Below, in pieces: positions 45,342 through 56,469 of a stretch of 64,000 nucleotides of DNA; positions within the stretch are counted from its first letter, which is position 1, and every line of letters begins with the position of its first letter. This stretch comes from Streptomyces sp. NBC_00271 (GTDB taxonomy: Bacteria > Actinomycetota > Actinomycetes > Streptomycetales > Streptomycetaceae): contig NZ_CP108070.1 of NCBI RefSeq assembly GCF_036178845.1, positions 5,642,001 to 5,706,000 on the forward strand, read 5' to 3'. The notes below the pieces were generated by a model. The model saw only the letters and a list, made by a program, of their open reading frames with translations, was not told the origin of the DNA and did not search any database. A program made the position numbers and the translations under genes.

Positions 45342-45869
45342 TCAACTGGCGGTCTGCTGCGGGTCGGCATCGCTGCCGTCGGCCGTGCGGGGGCCCCGGA
45401 CGGCGGTGTCCGGCGCTTGCTGGGTGCCCGATATGTGCTCTGCCATGCCCTGTGCCTCGTCCTGCCCCATGTCCTGGGTCACGTTCTGGGCCATGCCCTG
45501 GGCCAGGTCCGGCGTGATCTCGAATCCGTTCTCCTTGCGGAAGGACTCGTAGACCTGGAGCAGCACCTGCTTCTGCCGCTCGTTCAGCGTGGGATCGGCG
45601 AGGATGACGGCACGTGTCTCCACCTCGTCCCGGTCCCGCTCGGCGTCGAGGATGCCGGCACGCACGTACAGCGTCTCGGCGGAGATCCGCAGCGCCTTCG
45701 CGACCTGCTGCAACACCTCCGCGCTCGGCTTGCGCAGCCCGCGCTCGATCTGGCTCAGATACGGGTTGGACACCCCGGCGGCGTCGGCGAGCTGCCGCAG
45801 CGACAGCTGCGCGTTGCGCCGCTGCTCGCGCAGGTACTCACCGAGATTGCCGACGTTGAGTGATGCCAT
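45342..45869 (-). CDS. XRE family transcriptional regulator
   Basis: The 175-residue protein starts at ATG 45869 (MASLNVGNLGEYLREQR). The helix-turn-helix is LSLRQLADAAGVSNPYLSQIERGLRKPSAEVLQQVA at residues 20-55. A dimerisation segment with RNERQ-like NERQKQVLLQVYESF follows, then a Gln/Asp/Gly-rich tail with repeated QGMAQNVTQDMGQ. A perfect inverted repeat lies 30 bases before the start, probably its own operator. The next gene downstream encodes the HbhA-like protein; the spacing (100 bases) permits co-transcription. Confidence 0.88.
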   Translation of the reverse strand: MASLNVGNLGEYLREQRRNAQLSLRQLADAAGVSNPYLSQIERGLRKPSAEVLQQVAKALRISAETLYVRAGILDAERDRDEVETRAVILADPTLNERQKQVLLQVYESFRKENGFEITPDLAQGMAQNVTQDMGQDEAQGMAEHISGTQQAPDTAVRGPRTADGSDADPQQTAS

Positions 45870-45899
45870 GTCTCCACCTTGCCGCACCTCCGCTAACAA

Positions 45900-45919
45900 T
45901 TGCAAGCACCCGCTTGCAA
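45900..45919. promoter_or_regulatory. XRE operator-like inverted repeat
   Basis: TTGCAAGC and GCTTGCAA, perfect arms 4 bases apart, 31 bases before the XRE start codon. It is the best candidate for autoregulation. Confidence 0.7.
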
Positions 45920-45921
45920 AA

Positions 45922-45975
45922 GTGCGCTGCGCCACGAAAGGGGTGCCCGTGCGCTGCGCCACGAAGGAGGTGCCC
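45922..45975. repeat. tandem 27-base duplication upstream of the XRE gene
   Basis: GTGCGCTGCGCCACGAAxGG and the next GTGCCC repeat twice (45922 and 45949) with two differences, ending just before the rox stop codon. Confidence 0.8.
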
Positions 45976-45981
45976 GCGCGC

Positions 45982-48012
<2,031 letters not shown>

Positions 48013-48861
48013 ATGCCCAACCCCTTCAATCAGAAAGTCATCGAAGAGTTCCGCGCCCGCCACGGGAAAGTCGGCGGATATTTCGAGGGAGCCCGGCTCC
48101 TTCTGCTCACCACCACCGGCGCCCGCACCGGAACCCCGCACACCACCCCCGTCGGCTACTACCCCGACGACGGCGACCGCGTCATCGTCATCGCCTCCGC
48201 CGGGGGCGCGCACCGGCACCCGGACTGGTACCGCAACCTCGTCGCCCATCCGCGCGCGCGGGTCGAGAGCGGCGTCTTCACCTACGACGCCGAGGCCGTC
48301 GTCCTCGAGGGCGCCGAGCGCGACCGGCTCTTCGCCCGCGCGGTGGAGGCCGACCAGGGATGGGCGGAGTACCAGGCGAAGACGGACCGGGTGATCCCCG
48401 TCGTCGCGCTCCGCGAGATCCCGCGGGACGGCCCACCGCAGGTCAACGCGGGCTCGACGGGCGAGGCGCTGAGGGTCATCCACGACGCCTTCCGGCGCGA
48501 ACTGGCTCTCATCCGCGAGGAGTTCGCCGCCTCGGGCAGTTCCCTCGGCGCCCAGCTCCGGGTCAACTGCCTCTCCCTCTGCCGGGGCCTGCACCGGCAC
48601 CACACCGGCGAGGACCTCGGTCTCTTCCGTGCCCTCGCCGACGGCAACCCCGGCCTCACCCCGGTCCTGGACCGGCTGCGCGTCGAGCACGAGCGGATCG
48701 CGGAGCTGATCGAGGAGTTGCGCCGGGTGGTCGGCGAGCGGCCCGCGGACCCGACCCGCGTACTCCCCGAGGTGGTGCGTCTGACGCAGGAGCTGGAAGC
48801 CCATCTCGCCTACGAGGAGGAACAGCTGATCCCGGCCCTGGAGGCAGTGACCACCCCCTGA
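48013..48861 (+). CDS. F420-type nitroreductase (DDN/DUF385) fused to hemerythrin domain
   Basis: The 282-residue protein has residues 1-140 of the deazaflavin-dependent nitroreductase family (KVGGYFEGARLLLLTTTGARTGTP, PVGYYPDDGDRVIVIASAGG, HPDWYRNLVAHPRARVE, WAEYQAKTDRVIPVVALREI). Residues 155-275 are hemerythrin-like with His/Glu iron-site residues: CRGLHRHHTGEDLGLF, RLRVEHERIAELIEEL and HLAYEEEQLIPALEA. The fusion suggests F420H2-linked redox chemistry coupled to a di-iron oxygen/NO-binding domain. It starts at ATG 48013 divergent from rox. Partner substrate unknown. Such fusions occur in Streptomyces but I know no tested case. Confidence 0.88.
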   Translation: MPNPFNQKVIEEFRARHGKVGGYFEGARLLLLTTTGARTGTPHTTPVGYYPDDGDRVIVIASAGGAHRHPDWYRNLVAHPRARVESGVFTYDAEAVVLEGAERDRLFARAVEADQGWAEYQAKTDRVIPVVALREIPRDGPPQVNAGSTGEALRVIHDAFRRELALIREEFAASGSSLGAQLRVNCLSLCRGLHRHHTGEDLGLFRALADGNPGLTPVLDRLRVEHERIAELIEELRRVVGERPADPTRVLPEVVRLTQELEAHLAYEEEQLIPALEAVTTP

Positions 48862-49087
48862 CCCGCTCCTGAAGTCGGCCGACCTCCGCCGAGTGGCGCG
48901 GGCGGTGACCGGACCCCCGTACGCCTACCGTGGTCCGGTCACCGCCCCGAGGAGCACCCCACGTGATCGCGATGCTGCGCCTGGACGTCACGTCCGAGGC
49001 ACCCGCGGGTCGTCCACGTCTCCAGCGAGGTCGCGTCCCTCACGTCCACCGGATCCGCGGCCGGACCTGGCCCCGGTAGCCGCCGGG

Positions 49088-51151
49088 TCACCAGGGCAGG
49101 GGCCGCGCGTGTACGACCTCCAGCCGCGACACGGCCCGGGTGAGCACCACGTACAGCCGGTGCAGGCCCCGAGCCTCCGCCTCGGCGACGGCCGCCGGTT
49201 CGACGGCCACCACATGGTCGTACTCGAGCCCCTTGGCGAGGGTGGCGGGCACCACCGCGACGCGTGCGCCCAGTTCCTCGGGCCCCGCGGCCTCGACCCC
49301 GGCGGCGCGCAGCACCTCGCGCACCCGCCCGATGTCCGGGTCGGCCGCGATGACGCCGATGGACCCCTCGTGCGCGAGCGCGCCGCGCACCGCGTCGACG
49401 GTGGCGGGCAGTACGTCCCGTGCGTCGGGAACCGCGCGGACCGTCAACTCCCCGTCGCGGCGCAGTGACCGAGCCGGCGGTACGCGCACGTCGAGTCGTG
49501 CCAGCAGCCGGTTGGCGAGCCCGACGACGGCTTCCGGCACCCGGAACCCGATCGTCAGCGGCACCACGGCCGCATCCGGCTTCCCGAGATGCCCGAGCAG
49601 CTCGCCCCACTCCCGGGCCGCCCAGGGCGTCGTGCCCTGGGCGAGATCCCCGAGCACCGTGAGCGACCCGAAGGGGGCCCGGCGCGCGATCGCCCGGCAC
49701 TCCATCGGTGACAGGTCCTGCGCCTCGTCGACGACCACGTGGCCGTAGCCTTCAGGGTGTTCGACCAGCCCGGCGACCTCGTCGAGAAGGACGAGGTCGG
49801 CGGCCGACCACCGGGCCGACTTGTACGAGCGGGGCGGCTTCGCCCACAGGATCGCCTTCTGTTCGTCGGCGTCCAGCAGCCCGTCCGCCGCGTCGGCCAG
49901 CGCCTCGGCGTCGGTGAGGAGCCGGGCGAGGACCTCCTCGGGCCGCATCCGGGGCCAGACCGCGTCGACGTAGGCGCCGACCGGCCGGGACCCGGAGACC
50001 TTCCGCGCCCAGGCGTTCGTCTGGGGTCCGGCGCGCCATTCGGCCTGTTCCCGCAGACGCCGCACGGCCCGCGTCCGTACCCGCTCACGCCCGATGGCGT
50101 ACGGGGGTTCTTCCGCCCGTACGCCGTCCACGATGCGGTTCAGTTCCTCGGCCGACACCCGCCACCGGTACGAACCGTCCGGCACGACGAGCGGGTCGGC
50201 GTACGTGCCGATGTTCCCGTACAGGGCCCGGCGCAGGACCTCCGCCATCCGTGCGTCGTGTTTGACGGCGGCGGCGCGCTCGTCGTCGCGCGCCGTGACG
50301 GGGTGACGGGCGATCTCGTCCCCGAGCGTCGACTGCCGTACGCCGCTCTCGCCGAGGGCGGGCAGCACCTCGGCGATGTACGCGAGGAAGGTGGGGTTGG
50401 GGCCGAGGATCAGCAGTCCACCGCGGCGGATGCGCTGGGGGTGGGTGTAGAGGAGGTACGCGGCCCGGTGCAGGCCGACGGCCGTCTTGCCGGTGCCGGG
50501 GGCGCCCTGTACGCACACGGACGTGGCGAGGTCTCCGCGGACGAGGTGGTCCTGCTCGGGTTGGATGGTCGCGGCGATGTCCCTCATGGGGCCGACACGG
50601 GGGCGTTCGATCTCCCCCGTGAGAATGCGGCTCTCCGGAGCCGAGGTGCCTTCATGGCCCCGATCCGGTCGGCTCCCTCCGATGTGTTCGTCCTCCAGGC
50701 CGGTGAGGTCCGCCGAGTCCCCCTTGCTCCCCGGCGCCCAGCCGAAGCGCCGGCGCACGGCCACGCCCTGGGGGTCGTGGGCACTCGCCTGGTAGAAGGC
50801 GCGTGAGACGGGGGCGCGCCAGTCGACGACGAGGGGTGGGGCGGCGGGGTGTTCGGTGATGCGCAGGCGGCCGATGTGGTAGCTCTGCCCGGCGTGTTCA
50901 CCACCGCCGGGGCCGAAGTCCAGCTTGCCGAAGAACAGCGGGCCTTCGGGCAGTTCGCGCAGATCCCTGGCCTGGCCGCGCAGCTGCCGGCCGAGCACCT
51001 CGGCGTCGGCACCGGAGGCGGAGACGTCCTCGCCGGTGACGACCTGCTCCTCGGCGCCGTCGACCATCGCGGCGAGGCCGGCCCGGCAGGCGTCGTGGTG
51101 GGCGCGTTCATGGGTGAGGGAGCGGGCGAGGGCGGGGTCGGTTGACGTCAC
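49088..51151 (-). CDS. helR: HelR-like RNA polymerase recycling ATPase (UvrD/HelD family)
   Basis: The 687-residue superfamily 1 helicase-like protein has Walker A in GAPGTGKTAVGLHRAAYLL near 222, DEAQD in VVVDEAQDLSPMECR, GDLAQGTTPW, and the C-terminal motif LAKGLEYDHVVAVEP with LYVVLTRAV. The N-terminal 150 residues include HERAHHDACRAGLAAMVDGA and LVVDWRAPVSRAFYQASA, typical of HelD/HelR proteins that enter RNA polymerase and eject DNA. HelR rescues polymerase from rifamycins in Streptomyces. The start is GTG 51151 (VTSTDPAL); no clear ribosome site. Unlike rox I find no RAE here; instead a TetR-like GTTAC palindrome precedes it. It could be a housekeeping HelD paralogue. Confidence 0.75.
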   Translation of the reverse strand: MTSTDPALARSLTHERAHHDACRAGLAAMVDGAEEQVVTGEDVSASGADAEVLGRQLRGQARDLRELPEGPLFFGKLDFGPGGGEHAGQSYHIGRLRITEHPAAPPLVVDWRAPVSRAFYQASAHDPQGVAVRRRFGWAPGSKGDSADLTGLEDEHIGGSRPDRGHEGTSAPESRILTGEIERPRVGPMRDIAATIQPEQDHLVRGDLATSVCVQGAPGTGKTAVGLHRAAYLLYTHPQRIRRGGLLILGPNPTFLAYIAEVLPALGESGVRQSTLGDEIARHPVTARDDERAAAVKHDARMAEVLRRALYGNIGTYADPLVVPDGSYRWRVSAEELNRIVDGVRAEEPPYAIGRERVRTRAVRRLREQAEWRAGPQTNAWARKVSGSRPVGAYVDAVWPRMRPEEVLARLLTDAEALADAADGLLDADEQKAILWAKPPRSYKSARWSAADLVLLDEVAGLVEHPEGYGHVVVDEAQDLSPMECRAIARRAPFGSLTVLGDLAQGTTPWAAREWGELLGHLGKPDAAVVPLTIGFRVPEAVVGLANRLLARLDVRVPPARSLRRDGELTVRAVPDARDVLPATVDAVRGALAHEGSIGVIAADPDIGRVREVLRAAGVEAAGPEELGARVAVVPATLAKGLEYDHVVAVEPAAVAEAEARGLHRLYVVLTRAVSRLEVVHARPLPW

Positions 51152-51173
51152 TCGGCCAAGGATAGCGAATAAC

Positions 51174-51186
51174 GTTACCGAGTAAC
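51174..51186. promoter_or_regulatory. GTTAC-CGA-GTAAC palindrome before the helR-like gene
   Basis: A TetR-type operator shape lies 22 bases before the helR start. A looser second copy (TTACTTAGTAG) follows at 51192-51202. The nearest regulator gene, tetR at 51234-51839, ends just upstream on the same strand. Confidence 0.6.
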
Positions 51187-51233
51187 ATTCTTTACTTAGT
51201 AGCCCTCTTTGCCCGGTCGCTCATCCCATGGAG

Positions 51234-51839
51234 CTACGCATAGCGCGGAAGACCGGCCGCCAGCTGCGCGAACGCCTCCTCGGCCGCGGCGACCGCGTCG
51301 GGCCGCACCTGCTCGACAGCCTCACCGTCGGCGATCCGCCGCCAGTTCTCCAGGGCGAGGACGCGCTGTACGGCGATGATCTGTCCGGCGGCGAGCCGGG
51401 CGCCGAGGTCGCCGCCGAGCGCCCCGGCGAGCGCGGCTTCGGACCGCTCCAGGTAGCGGAACATCCCGGCGGCCAGGGAGGGCGTCCCGTAGAGGAGACG
51501 GTGATAGGCCAGGACCTGCGGAGCGTCGTTGAGGCCGGTGACGGGGTCGCGGCGCTCCAGCCCGTCGAGGAAGTGCCGGCGCAGCGCCGTCAACGGGGAC
51601 GGCCCGCCTGCGGCCACGCGCGCGGGTTCGTCCTCGTGATCGGCGAACCGGTGCAGGACCAGGTCCTCCTTGGTCGGGAAGTACCGGAAGAGCGTCGGCT
51701 TGGAGATCTCGGCGGCGGCGGCCACCTCCGCGACGGACACGGCGTCGAACCCCTTCTCCAGGAAGAGTCCGATCGCGATATCGGAGACAGCCTGGTACAT
51801 CCGCTGCTTCTTGCGCTCGCGCAGTCCGATCTCACCCAT
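51234..51839 (-). CDS. TetR family transcriptional regulator
   Basis: The 201-residue protein has the TetR helix-turn-helix at residues 12-58 (QAVSDIAIGLFLEKGFDAVS, VAEVAAAAEISKPTLFRYFP). The ligand-binding C-terminus is unknown. It starts at ATG 51839, divergent from the oxidoreductase gene by 108 bases, where a 22-bp inverted repeat suggests joint control. It is followed on the same strand by the helR-like gene after 82 bases. Confidence 0.9.
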   Translation of the reverse strand: MGEIGLRERKKQRMYQAVSDIAIGLFLEKGFDAVSVAEVAAAAEISKPTLFRYFPTKEDLVLHRFADHEDEPARVAAGGPSPLTALRRHFLDGLERRDPVTGLNDAPQVLAYHRLLYGTPSLAAGMFRYLERSEAALAGALGGDLGARLAAGQIIAVQRVLALENWRRIADGEAVEQVRPDAVAAAEEAFAQLAAGLPRYA

Positions 51840-51872
51840 GCCCCGAGCCTACGCACGCCCTGGCACCGCCTT

Positions 51873-51894
51873 GACCTCAACCGAGGTTCAGGTC
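51873..51894. promoter_or_regulatory. inverted repeat between tetR and oxidoreductase genes
   Basis: GACCTCAACC and GGTTCAGGTC (9 of 10 complementary) flank GA. TTGACC at the left could be a -35 box, so the site overlaps the promoter. Confidence 0.65.
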
Positions 51895-51947
51895 GAAGAC
51901 TGTCCGGCGTTCGGTGACACCTTCTCTTCGGCTTTGAGGAGCATGCG

Positions 51948-52919
51948 ATGCGAGCAGTGCAGGCGAAGGAGTTCGGCGGGCCCGAGGTCCTCGTCCCCGT
52001 GGAGCTTCCCGATCCGGTTCCGGGGCCGGGCGAGGTCGTGATCGACGTGGCGTACGTGGACACGATCTTCGTGGAGACGCAGGTGCGGGCGGGGTGGGGG
52101 CGGGAATGGTTCCAGGTGGCTCCGCCGTACGTCCCCGGGGGCGGCGTGTCCGGTGTCGTCGGCGCCCTGGGTGCGGGCGTTCCCGCCGAGTGGCTGGGGC
52201 GCCGGGTCACGTCCTATGTCACGGGCGGCTATGCGGAGCGGGCCGTGGCGGCGGTGTCGGCGCTGACGGTGGTACCCGACGGCCTGGACCTGCGCGACGC
52301 GGCGGCCCTGGTGCACGACGGCGTCACCGCGGGCGGCCTGCTCGACCTGACCGCCGTGGGCCCCGGCGACCGCGTACTGATCCTCGGCGCCTCGGGCGGC
52401 ATGGGCACGCTGCTCGTCCAACTGGCCCACGGGCGTGAGGCGCGGGTGGTCGCAGTGGCCCGCGGGGACGCCAAACTCGCCCTGGTACGGGACCTCGGGG
52501 CGGACGACGTGGTGGACGCCACCCGGGACGATTGGGTGTCCGCCGCCCGCAAGGCGCTCGGCGGGGCCGTCGAGGGGGCGGACATCGTCCTGGACGGTGT
52601 GGGCGGCGGCCTGGGGGCCTCGGCCCTGCCCCTGACGGTCGACGGCGGCCGGTTCTCCGCCCACGGGGCGGCGTCGGGCGGCTTCTCTCCCCTCGACACG
52701 GAGGAGGCCACCCGCCGGAGGATCAAGGTCTTCGGCATCGCCGACGTCCAGTTCAACCCCACCGACCTGCGCCGCTTCACCTCCGACGCCTACGCCGAGG
52801 CCGCGGCGCGGCGGCTGCGGCCGGTGATCGGGGAGGTGTTCCCACTGGAACGGGCGGCTCAGGCCCATGCGGCCATTGAGGGGCGGGGGTTGGTGGGGAA
52901 GGTGGTATTGGAGGTGTGA
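51948..52919 (+). CDS. quinone-oxidoreductase-type zinc-independent dehydrogenase (MDR)
   Basis: The 323-residue protein has the GroES-like N-terminal domain (VPGPGEVVIDVAYVDTIFVE) and NADPH Rossmann motif GDRVLILGASGGMGTLLVQL, then DLGADDVVDATRDD and DIVLDGVGGG. It lacks the catalytic zinc Cys, like quinone oxidoreductase (QOR) and crotonyl reductases. It reduces quinones or enones with NADPH. It starts at ATG 51948. It is divergent from the TetR gene and probably repressed by it. Confidence 0.9.
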   Translation: MRAVQAKEFGGPEVLVPVELPDPVPGPGEVVIDVAYVDTIFVETQVRAGWGREWFQVAPPYVPGGGVSGVVGALGAGVPAEWLGRRVTSYVTGGYAERAVAAVSALTVVPDGLDLRDAAALVHDGVTAGGLLDLTAVGPGDRVLILGASGGMGTLLVQLAHGREARVVAVARGDAKLALVRDLGADDVVDATRDDWVSAARKALGGAVEGADIVLDGVGGGLGASALPLTVDGGRFSAHGAASGGFSPLDTEEATRRRIKVFGIADVQFNPTDLRRFTSDAYAEAAARRLRPVIGEVFPLERAAQAHAAIEGRGLVGKVVLEV

Positions 52920-52965
52920 GAGAACGTCGTATCGGGGCCGCCGACCGCCCGCAGCCGACGACAGA

Positions 52966-55227
52966 TCAGGCGTCCGCGAAGTGCTCGGCTGTTCGTTGGC
53001 CCCCGTGGTCTCCCCGTGGCAGCGCGCGGGCAAGATAGGGATTCGCGGTCGATTTGTCCGGGAGTCCCAGCGCGGCCGTGGCGCCGGCCAGGGTCATCGC
53101 GTAGGCGTCCACCGCACGGCGGACGTTGGGGGCGTCCAGACTGTCGCCGGTCACGAGGCGGTCGAGGTCCACGTAGGCCGAGCGGACGACTTCCATCCAC
53201 CGGTAGACACGCCAGTCCTCACGCCAGCCCTTCGTGCAGTCCTCGGGCAGCAGACGGGCCCAGCGGGAGAAGAGGCGCTCACGGATCTCCGGACGCGTGG
53301 GGGTGAGGTGTATGTGGCGGACCAGGTCGTACAGCGGGTCACCGACCATCGCCATCTCCCAGTCGATGAGGGTCAGACCGCCACTCTCACGGCGCACGAG
53401 GTTCCAGGGGTTGAGATCGCCGTGCAGGAGCACGGGGCGGCGCGGGACCAGGGTGTGGCGACCGAGGATCTCACCGAGACGGCCTCCGTTGGGGAGTCCC
53501 AGTTCTCGCATCAGATCTCGGGTCGCCGGGGGGAGCTCGGTCACCATGCGGACCAGTTCGCCTTGAAGCTCCCGGTAGAAATTCAACCGCGCCGCTTCCG
53601 GATCCAGCGTCTCGTAGGCGACGAGGGTCAGCGCCGCGAGCTGATCCACGAGATCGTCCGCCTCGTGCGGCCGGAGCCCGTCGGTGGGGTGGTCCGGTGG
53701 GCGGAACCCGTCCGCCGGACCTTCGTAGGACTGGATGGTGAACTGCTCCCGCAGGCCGCTGGTACCCAGGGCCAGCACGCGCGGGGCGCGTACGGAAACG
53801 TTTGACCGCTCGATGGCGCCCAGAACGGCATGCTCGTTGAGGAACCGGCGCTCCCGGGCGTTCGCCGTGCCGATCTTCCGGCGAACCATGACGGGAAGGG
53901 GGTATCCCGGCACCCGTACCGCCGTATTGAGATGGGCCGTTCCCTTGAACACACGTTCCGCGGATGCGGCCCCCTCCTCGAAGAGGGCCCTGCTCACGAC
54001 GGGCGCGGGAAACCGTGGATGCGGCTGGACCCGGTCGTCGGGTTCCCAGACGATCTGTGAGATCGGACCGTTCGGGTGATCTCGGCTCGCGTGGGACTCG
54101 TTCCACCGGAAGAGAATGCGCTCGATCTCGGCTGCATCCGGCACGCTCGCGAGCCGCAGCGGTTCCTCGGCCAGCCTCAGGGCCCGGTGCACCTCCTGCG
54201 TCGCCGCTTCGAGTTCCCGCTGGTCGAAGGAGCCACGAAGCGACGTGGCGGCTCTCATCACATCCGGGTAGACGGACTGGGCGCGCTCGAAGGCCAGGTA
54301 GTGCTTCAGGTCCCGGTCCAGACCGTGTACGGCCTTGGGCCGCCGTCGGCCCATGACCTCACGCCATGCCTCGACCACCTCGGGCCACTGGTGGTCGGGG
54401 TACTTCATGCGCACGAGGTGCGTCGCGAGGTCGTGCAGCGGATCGCCGTAGCTGGCCAGCTCCCAGTCGACGCAGATCAGGGGCGGGTCACCGTCGTACG
54501 ACACGATGACGTTGTCCCGGTGCAGGTCCGTGTGGAGCAGGCTGAAGGGGCGGCTGATGAGCGCCGGCACGCGTTCCGCGAACCGCACCATCGCGTCCTC
54601 GGGGATGCCCAGCATCGCGAACAGCCCGCCGAAATCGTCCCAGTTGCGTCGGCGGATCTGTTCATCGGCCGCTGATGCCAACGCCCGCAGAAAGCCTCTG
54701 CTGTCCCTGCTGGAGCGTGGCCAGGACGCCGGCAGCGGAGGGAGATGCTGCCTGCGAACCTGCGTCATGTCCGCGAGAAGATCCACCAGCGCGAGGATCA
54801 GGCTGGAGTCCACCGGCTTGCCGTTGGGGCAGATGCGCGACAGCGGCACGCCCTCGACATAGCTGAGGATGGTCACGTCACCGCGCTTGACCAGGCACCG
54901 CGGAACGTGCGGCAGCACGCGCCAGATCGTGTTGAGGATCTCCGCCTCGTCCTGCCAGGTTCTGATGACCACGGGCACGACCGAGGCAATACGTTCCCGC
55001 ACGGTCACCGGCGCACGGTCGTCGCACGCCACGAGACGGGAGTCGTTCTCCGTGAAGGGACGCACCATGTAGTTCCGGTTGTGGTGACCGCGGCCGAACG
55101 ACCCGAATGCCCTGGCGTAGCGCACGAAGTCCTCGTACGCCGTGTCCGCCGCACTTTCCAGAGCCGGCGGGCCGGACAGGCCGGGCAGCGACGGAACACC
55201 CACGGTCACTCCTGAATAACTGTGCAT
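52966..55227 (-). CDS. double aminoglycoside-phosphotransferase-fold kinase fusion
   Basis: The 753-residue protein contains two complete APH-type kinase domains in one chain. The first (about 40-370) has the catalytic loop HTDLHRDNVIV near residue 233 and metal motif CVDWELASYGD. The second (about 400-740) has HGDLNPWNLVR near 601 and LIDWEMAMVGD. Both have HxDxxxxN and DWE, so both may be active. The joined layout suggests phosphorylation of two positions on one small molecule or of a two-part substrate. Family members include choline, homoserine and aminoglycoside kinases; the substrate here is unknown. Downstream of GntR regulators and near a HAD phosphatase. Confidence 0.88.
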   Translation of the reverse strand: MHSYSGVTVGVPSLPGLSGPPALESAADTAYEDFVRYARAFGSFGRGHHNRNYMVRPFTENDSRLVACDDRAPVTVRERIASVVPVVIRTWQDEAEILNTIWRVLPHVPRCLVKRGDVTILSYVEGVPLSRICPNGKPVDSSLILALVDLLADMTQVRRQHLPPLPASWPRSSRDSRGFLRALASAADEQIRRRNWDDFGGLFAMLGIPEDAMVRFAERVPALISRPFSLLHTDLHRDNVIVSYDGDPPLICVDWELASYGDPLHDLATHLVRMKYPDHQWPEVVEAWREVMGRRRPKAVHGLDRDLKHYLAFERAQSVYPDVMRAATSLRGSFDQRELEAATQEVHRALRLAEEPLRLASVPDAAEIERILFRWNESHASRDHPNGPISQIVWEPDDRVQPHPRFPAPVVSRALFEEGAASAERVFKGTAHLNTAVRVPGYPLPVMVRRKIGTANARERRFLNEHAVLGAIERSNVSVRAPRVLALGTSGLREQFTIQSYEGPADGFRPPDHPTDGLRPHEADDLVDQLAALTLVAYETLDPEAARLNFYRELQGELVRMVTELPPATRDLMRELGLPNGGRLGEILGRHTLVPRRPVLLHGDLNPWNLVRRESGGLTLIDWEMAMVGDPLYDLVRHIHLTPTRPEIRERLFSRWARLLPEDCTKGWREDWRVYRWMEVVRSAYVDLDRLVTGDSLDAPNVRRAVDAYAMTLAGATAALGLPDKSTANPYLARALPRGDHGGQRTAEHFADA

Positions 55228-55387
55228 AATCGCCGATGTTCATGCATAGCGATGAGGGTGAGCACACCCTAGTGCCCGCCCAGAAGTCCGGCTGAGTCCT
55301 CCAGGAAATCGGTGCCTACTTGAGAAAGAGTTGTACCTCCTGGAAACACGGAGTTGCTGGAGGCCCGGTCGACTCCTCCGCGTCATC

Positions 55388-56326
55388 TCAGGACGTCTCC
55401 GCGAGGAGATGCCAGCAGGAGTCGAACCAGGCCTGCATGCTCTCCATGAACACAGACCCGGAGGAGTCCGGATCGCCCTCGTCGTTGACGTGACGGGTCA
55501 GGGTCGACCCGAGACCGAGGACATCCGTGGCTTCGACCTCCACGCCGTCGTCCAGCAGGATGGGCCGCTCCACCACCTGATACGGACCGAACAGCGCCTC
55601 GACGCCCGGGCGCAGATACAGCTTGAACGCCGGTGTCAGTGGTACATGCCGGATCTCCACCCGCACGGAGGGCACCAGACCCTCCGTCTGCAGATCGCGC
55701 AGAGCGGCACACAACGAAATCGTATGCCGCAGGGTGATGGCACGGAGCCGGTCCTGCAACCGGCCCGATTGGTCGGGTTCCGGCTGCGCGGGCTGGTCCT
55801 CACCCGACTTCTTCCTACGCGGATAGGGAAGGTCCAGCGACTCCGAGGGCAGCAGTATGCGCAGCTCGATGCGCTCGGGGGCGATCTCCTTGAGCCGGAT
55901 GTGCTCGGCCTGGAGTCGGATATGGGCGTCCAGGGACTCCGAGGTGAGGGTGAACACGTCCAGTCGTACGGTCGGCTGGGCGAAGGCCCGTGCGACGAAG
56001 GTGCCCAGAGTCGCGCGCACCCGGGGCACTTCCTGCTTCGGGTTGCCCAGGTGGGTCGGGCTCTTCACGACCCGCGATCCGCTGCCCTGACGGGACTTGA
56101 TCCAGCCTTCGTTGTTCAGCTCTCGCAGTACACGCTGCACGGTGTCGCGGGAGACCCCGAGTTCCTCGGCGAGCTCACGCTGCGCGGGCAAGTGGGAGTC
56201 GATCGCGTACGTGCCGTCGGCGATACGGGTTCGCAGCGTCTCCAGGATGCGCTGGAACTCCGTACCGCCTCCCTCGCCGCGTTCTCCGCTCACACCGCGA
56301 CCGTACCTCGCCCGCCCCATGGGCAA
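55388..56326 (-). CDS. GntR family regulator, module copy 1
   Basis: The 312-residue protein has a winged helix (FQRILETLRTRIADGTYAID, LPAQRELAEELGVSRDTVQRVLRELNNEG) at residues 23-75, then a C-terminal effector domain with RLDVFTLTSESLDAHIRLQA, IELRILLPSESLDLPYP and APAFKLYLRPGVEALFGPY-like segment. The C-terminal domain is shared by all three GntR copies in this region and is not a UTRA domain I can name. It is divergent from a small membrane protein, with a palindrome between. The double kinase gene follows on the same strand after 160 bases. Confidence 0.85.
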   Translation of the reverse strand: MPMGRARYGRGVSGERGEGGGTEFQRILETLRTRIADGTYAIDSHLPAQRELAEELGVSRDTVQRVLRELNNEGWIKSRQGSGSRVVKSPTHLGNPKQEVPRVRATLGTFVARAFAQPTVRLDVFTLTSESLDAHIRLQAEHIRLKEIAPERIELRILLPSESLDLPYPRRKKSGEDQPAQPEPDQSGRLQDRLRAITLRHTISLCAALRDLQTEGLVPSVRVEIRHVPLTPAFKLYLRPGVEALFGPYQVVERPILLDDGVEVEATDVLGLGSTLTRHVNDEGDPDSSGSVFMESMQAWFDSCWHLLAETS

Positions 56327-56434
56327 ACCCGCCTCCCGGCACGTGAGTGACCGGATTGGAAGGTTGGCAGGGCTGGAAGTTGACTGGCCGTTAAGGGATC
56401 AAGCGGACAGGGCACATCCAATTCGAGGTAACCA

Positions 56435-56446
56435 GTCCAATTGGAC
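56435..56446. promoter_or_regulatory. GTCCAATTGGAC operator, module 1
   Basis: A perfect 12-base palindrome sits between GntR copy 1 and its small membrane protein. A half site TCCAATT occurs 17 bases to the left. The CCAA/TTGG theme recurs at 58399 and 59741. Confidence 0.65.
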
Positions 56447-56469
56447 GACTAGTTGACGGATCCGCTGGA

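Noticed and set aside
51152..51233. RAE upstream of the helR-like gene
   Set aside because: No GGGGCTTGCGGCAAGGCCC-like sequence in the spacer; only the GTTAC palindrome is found.
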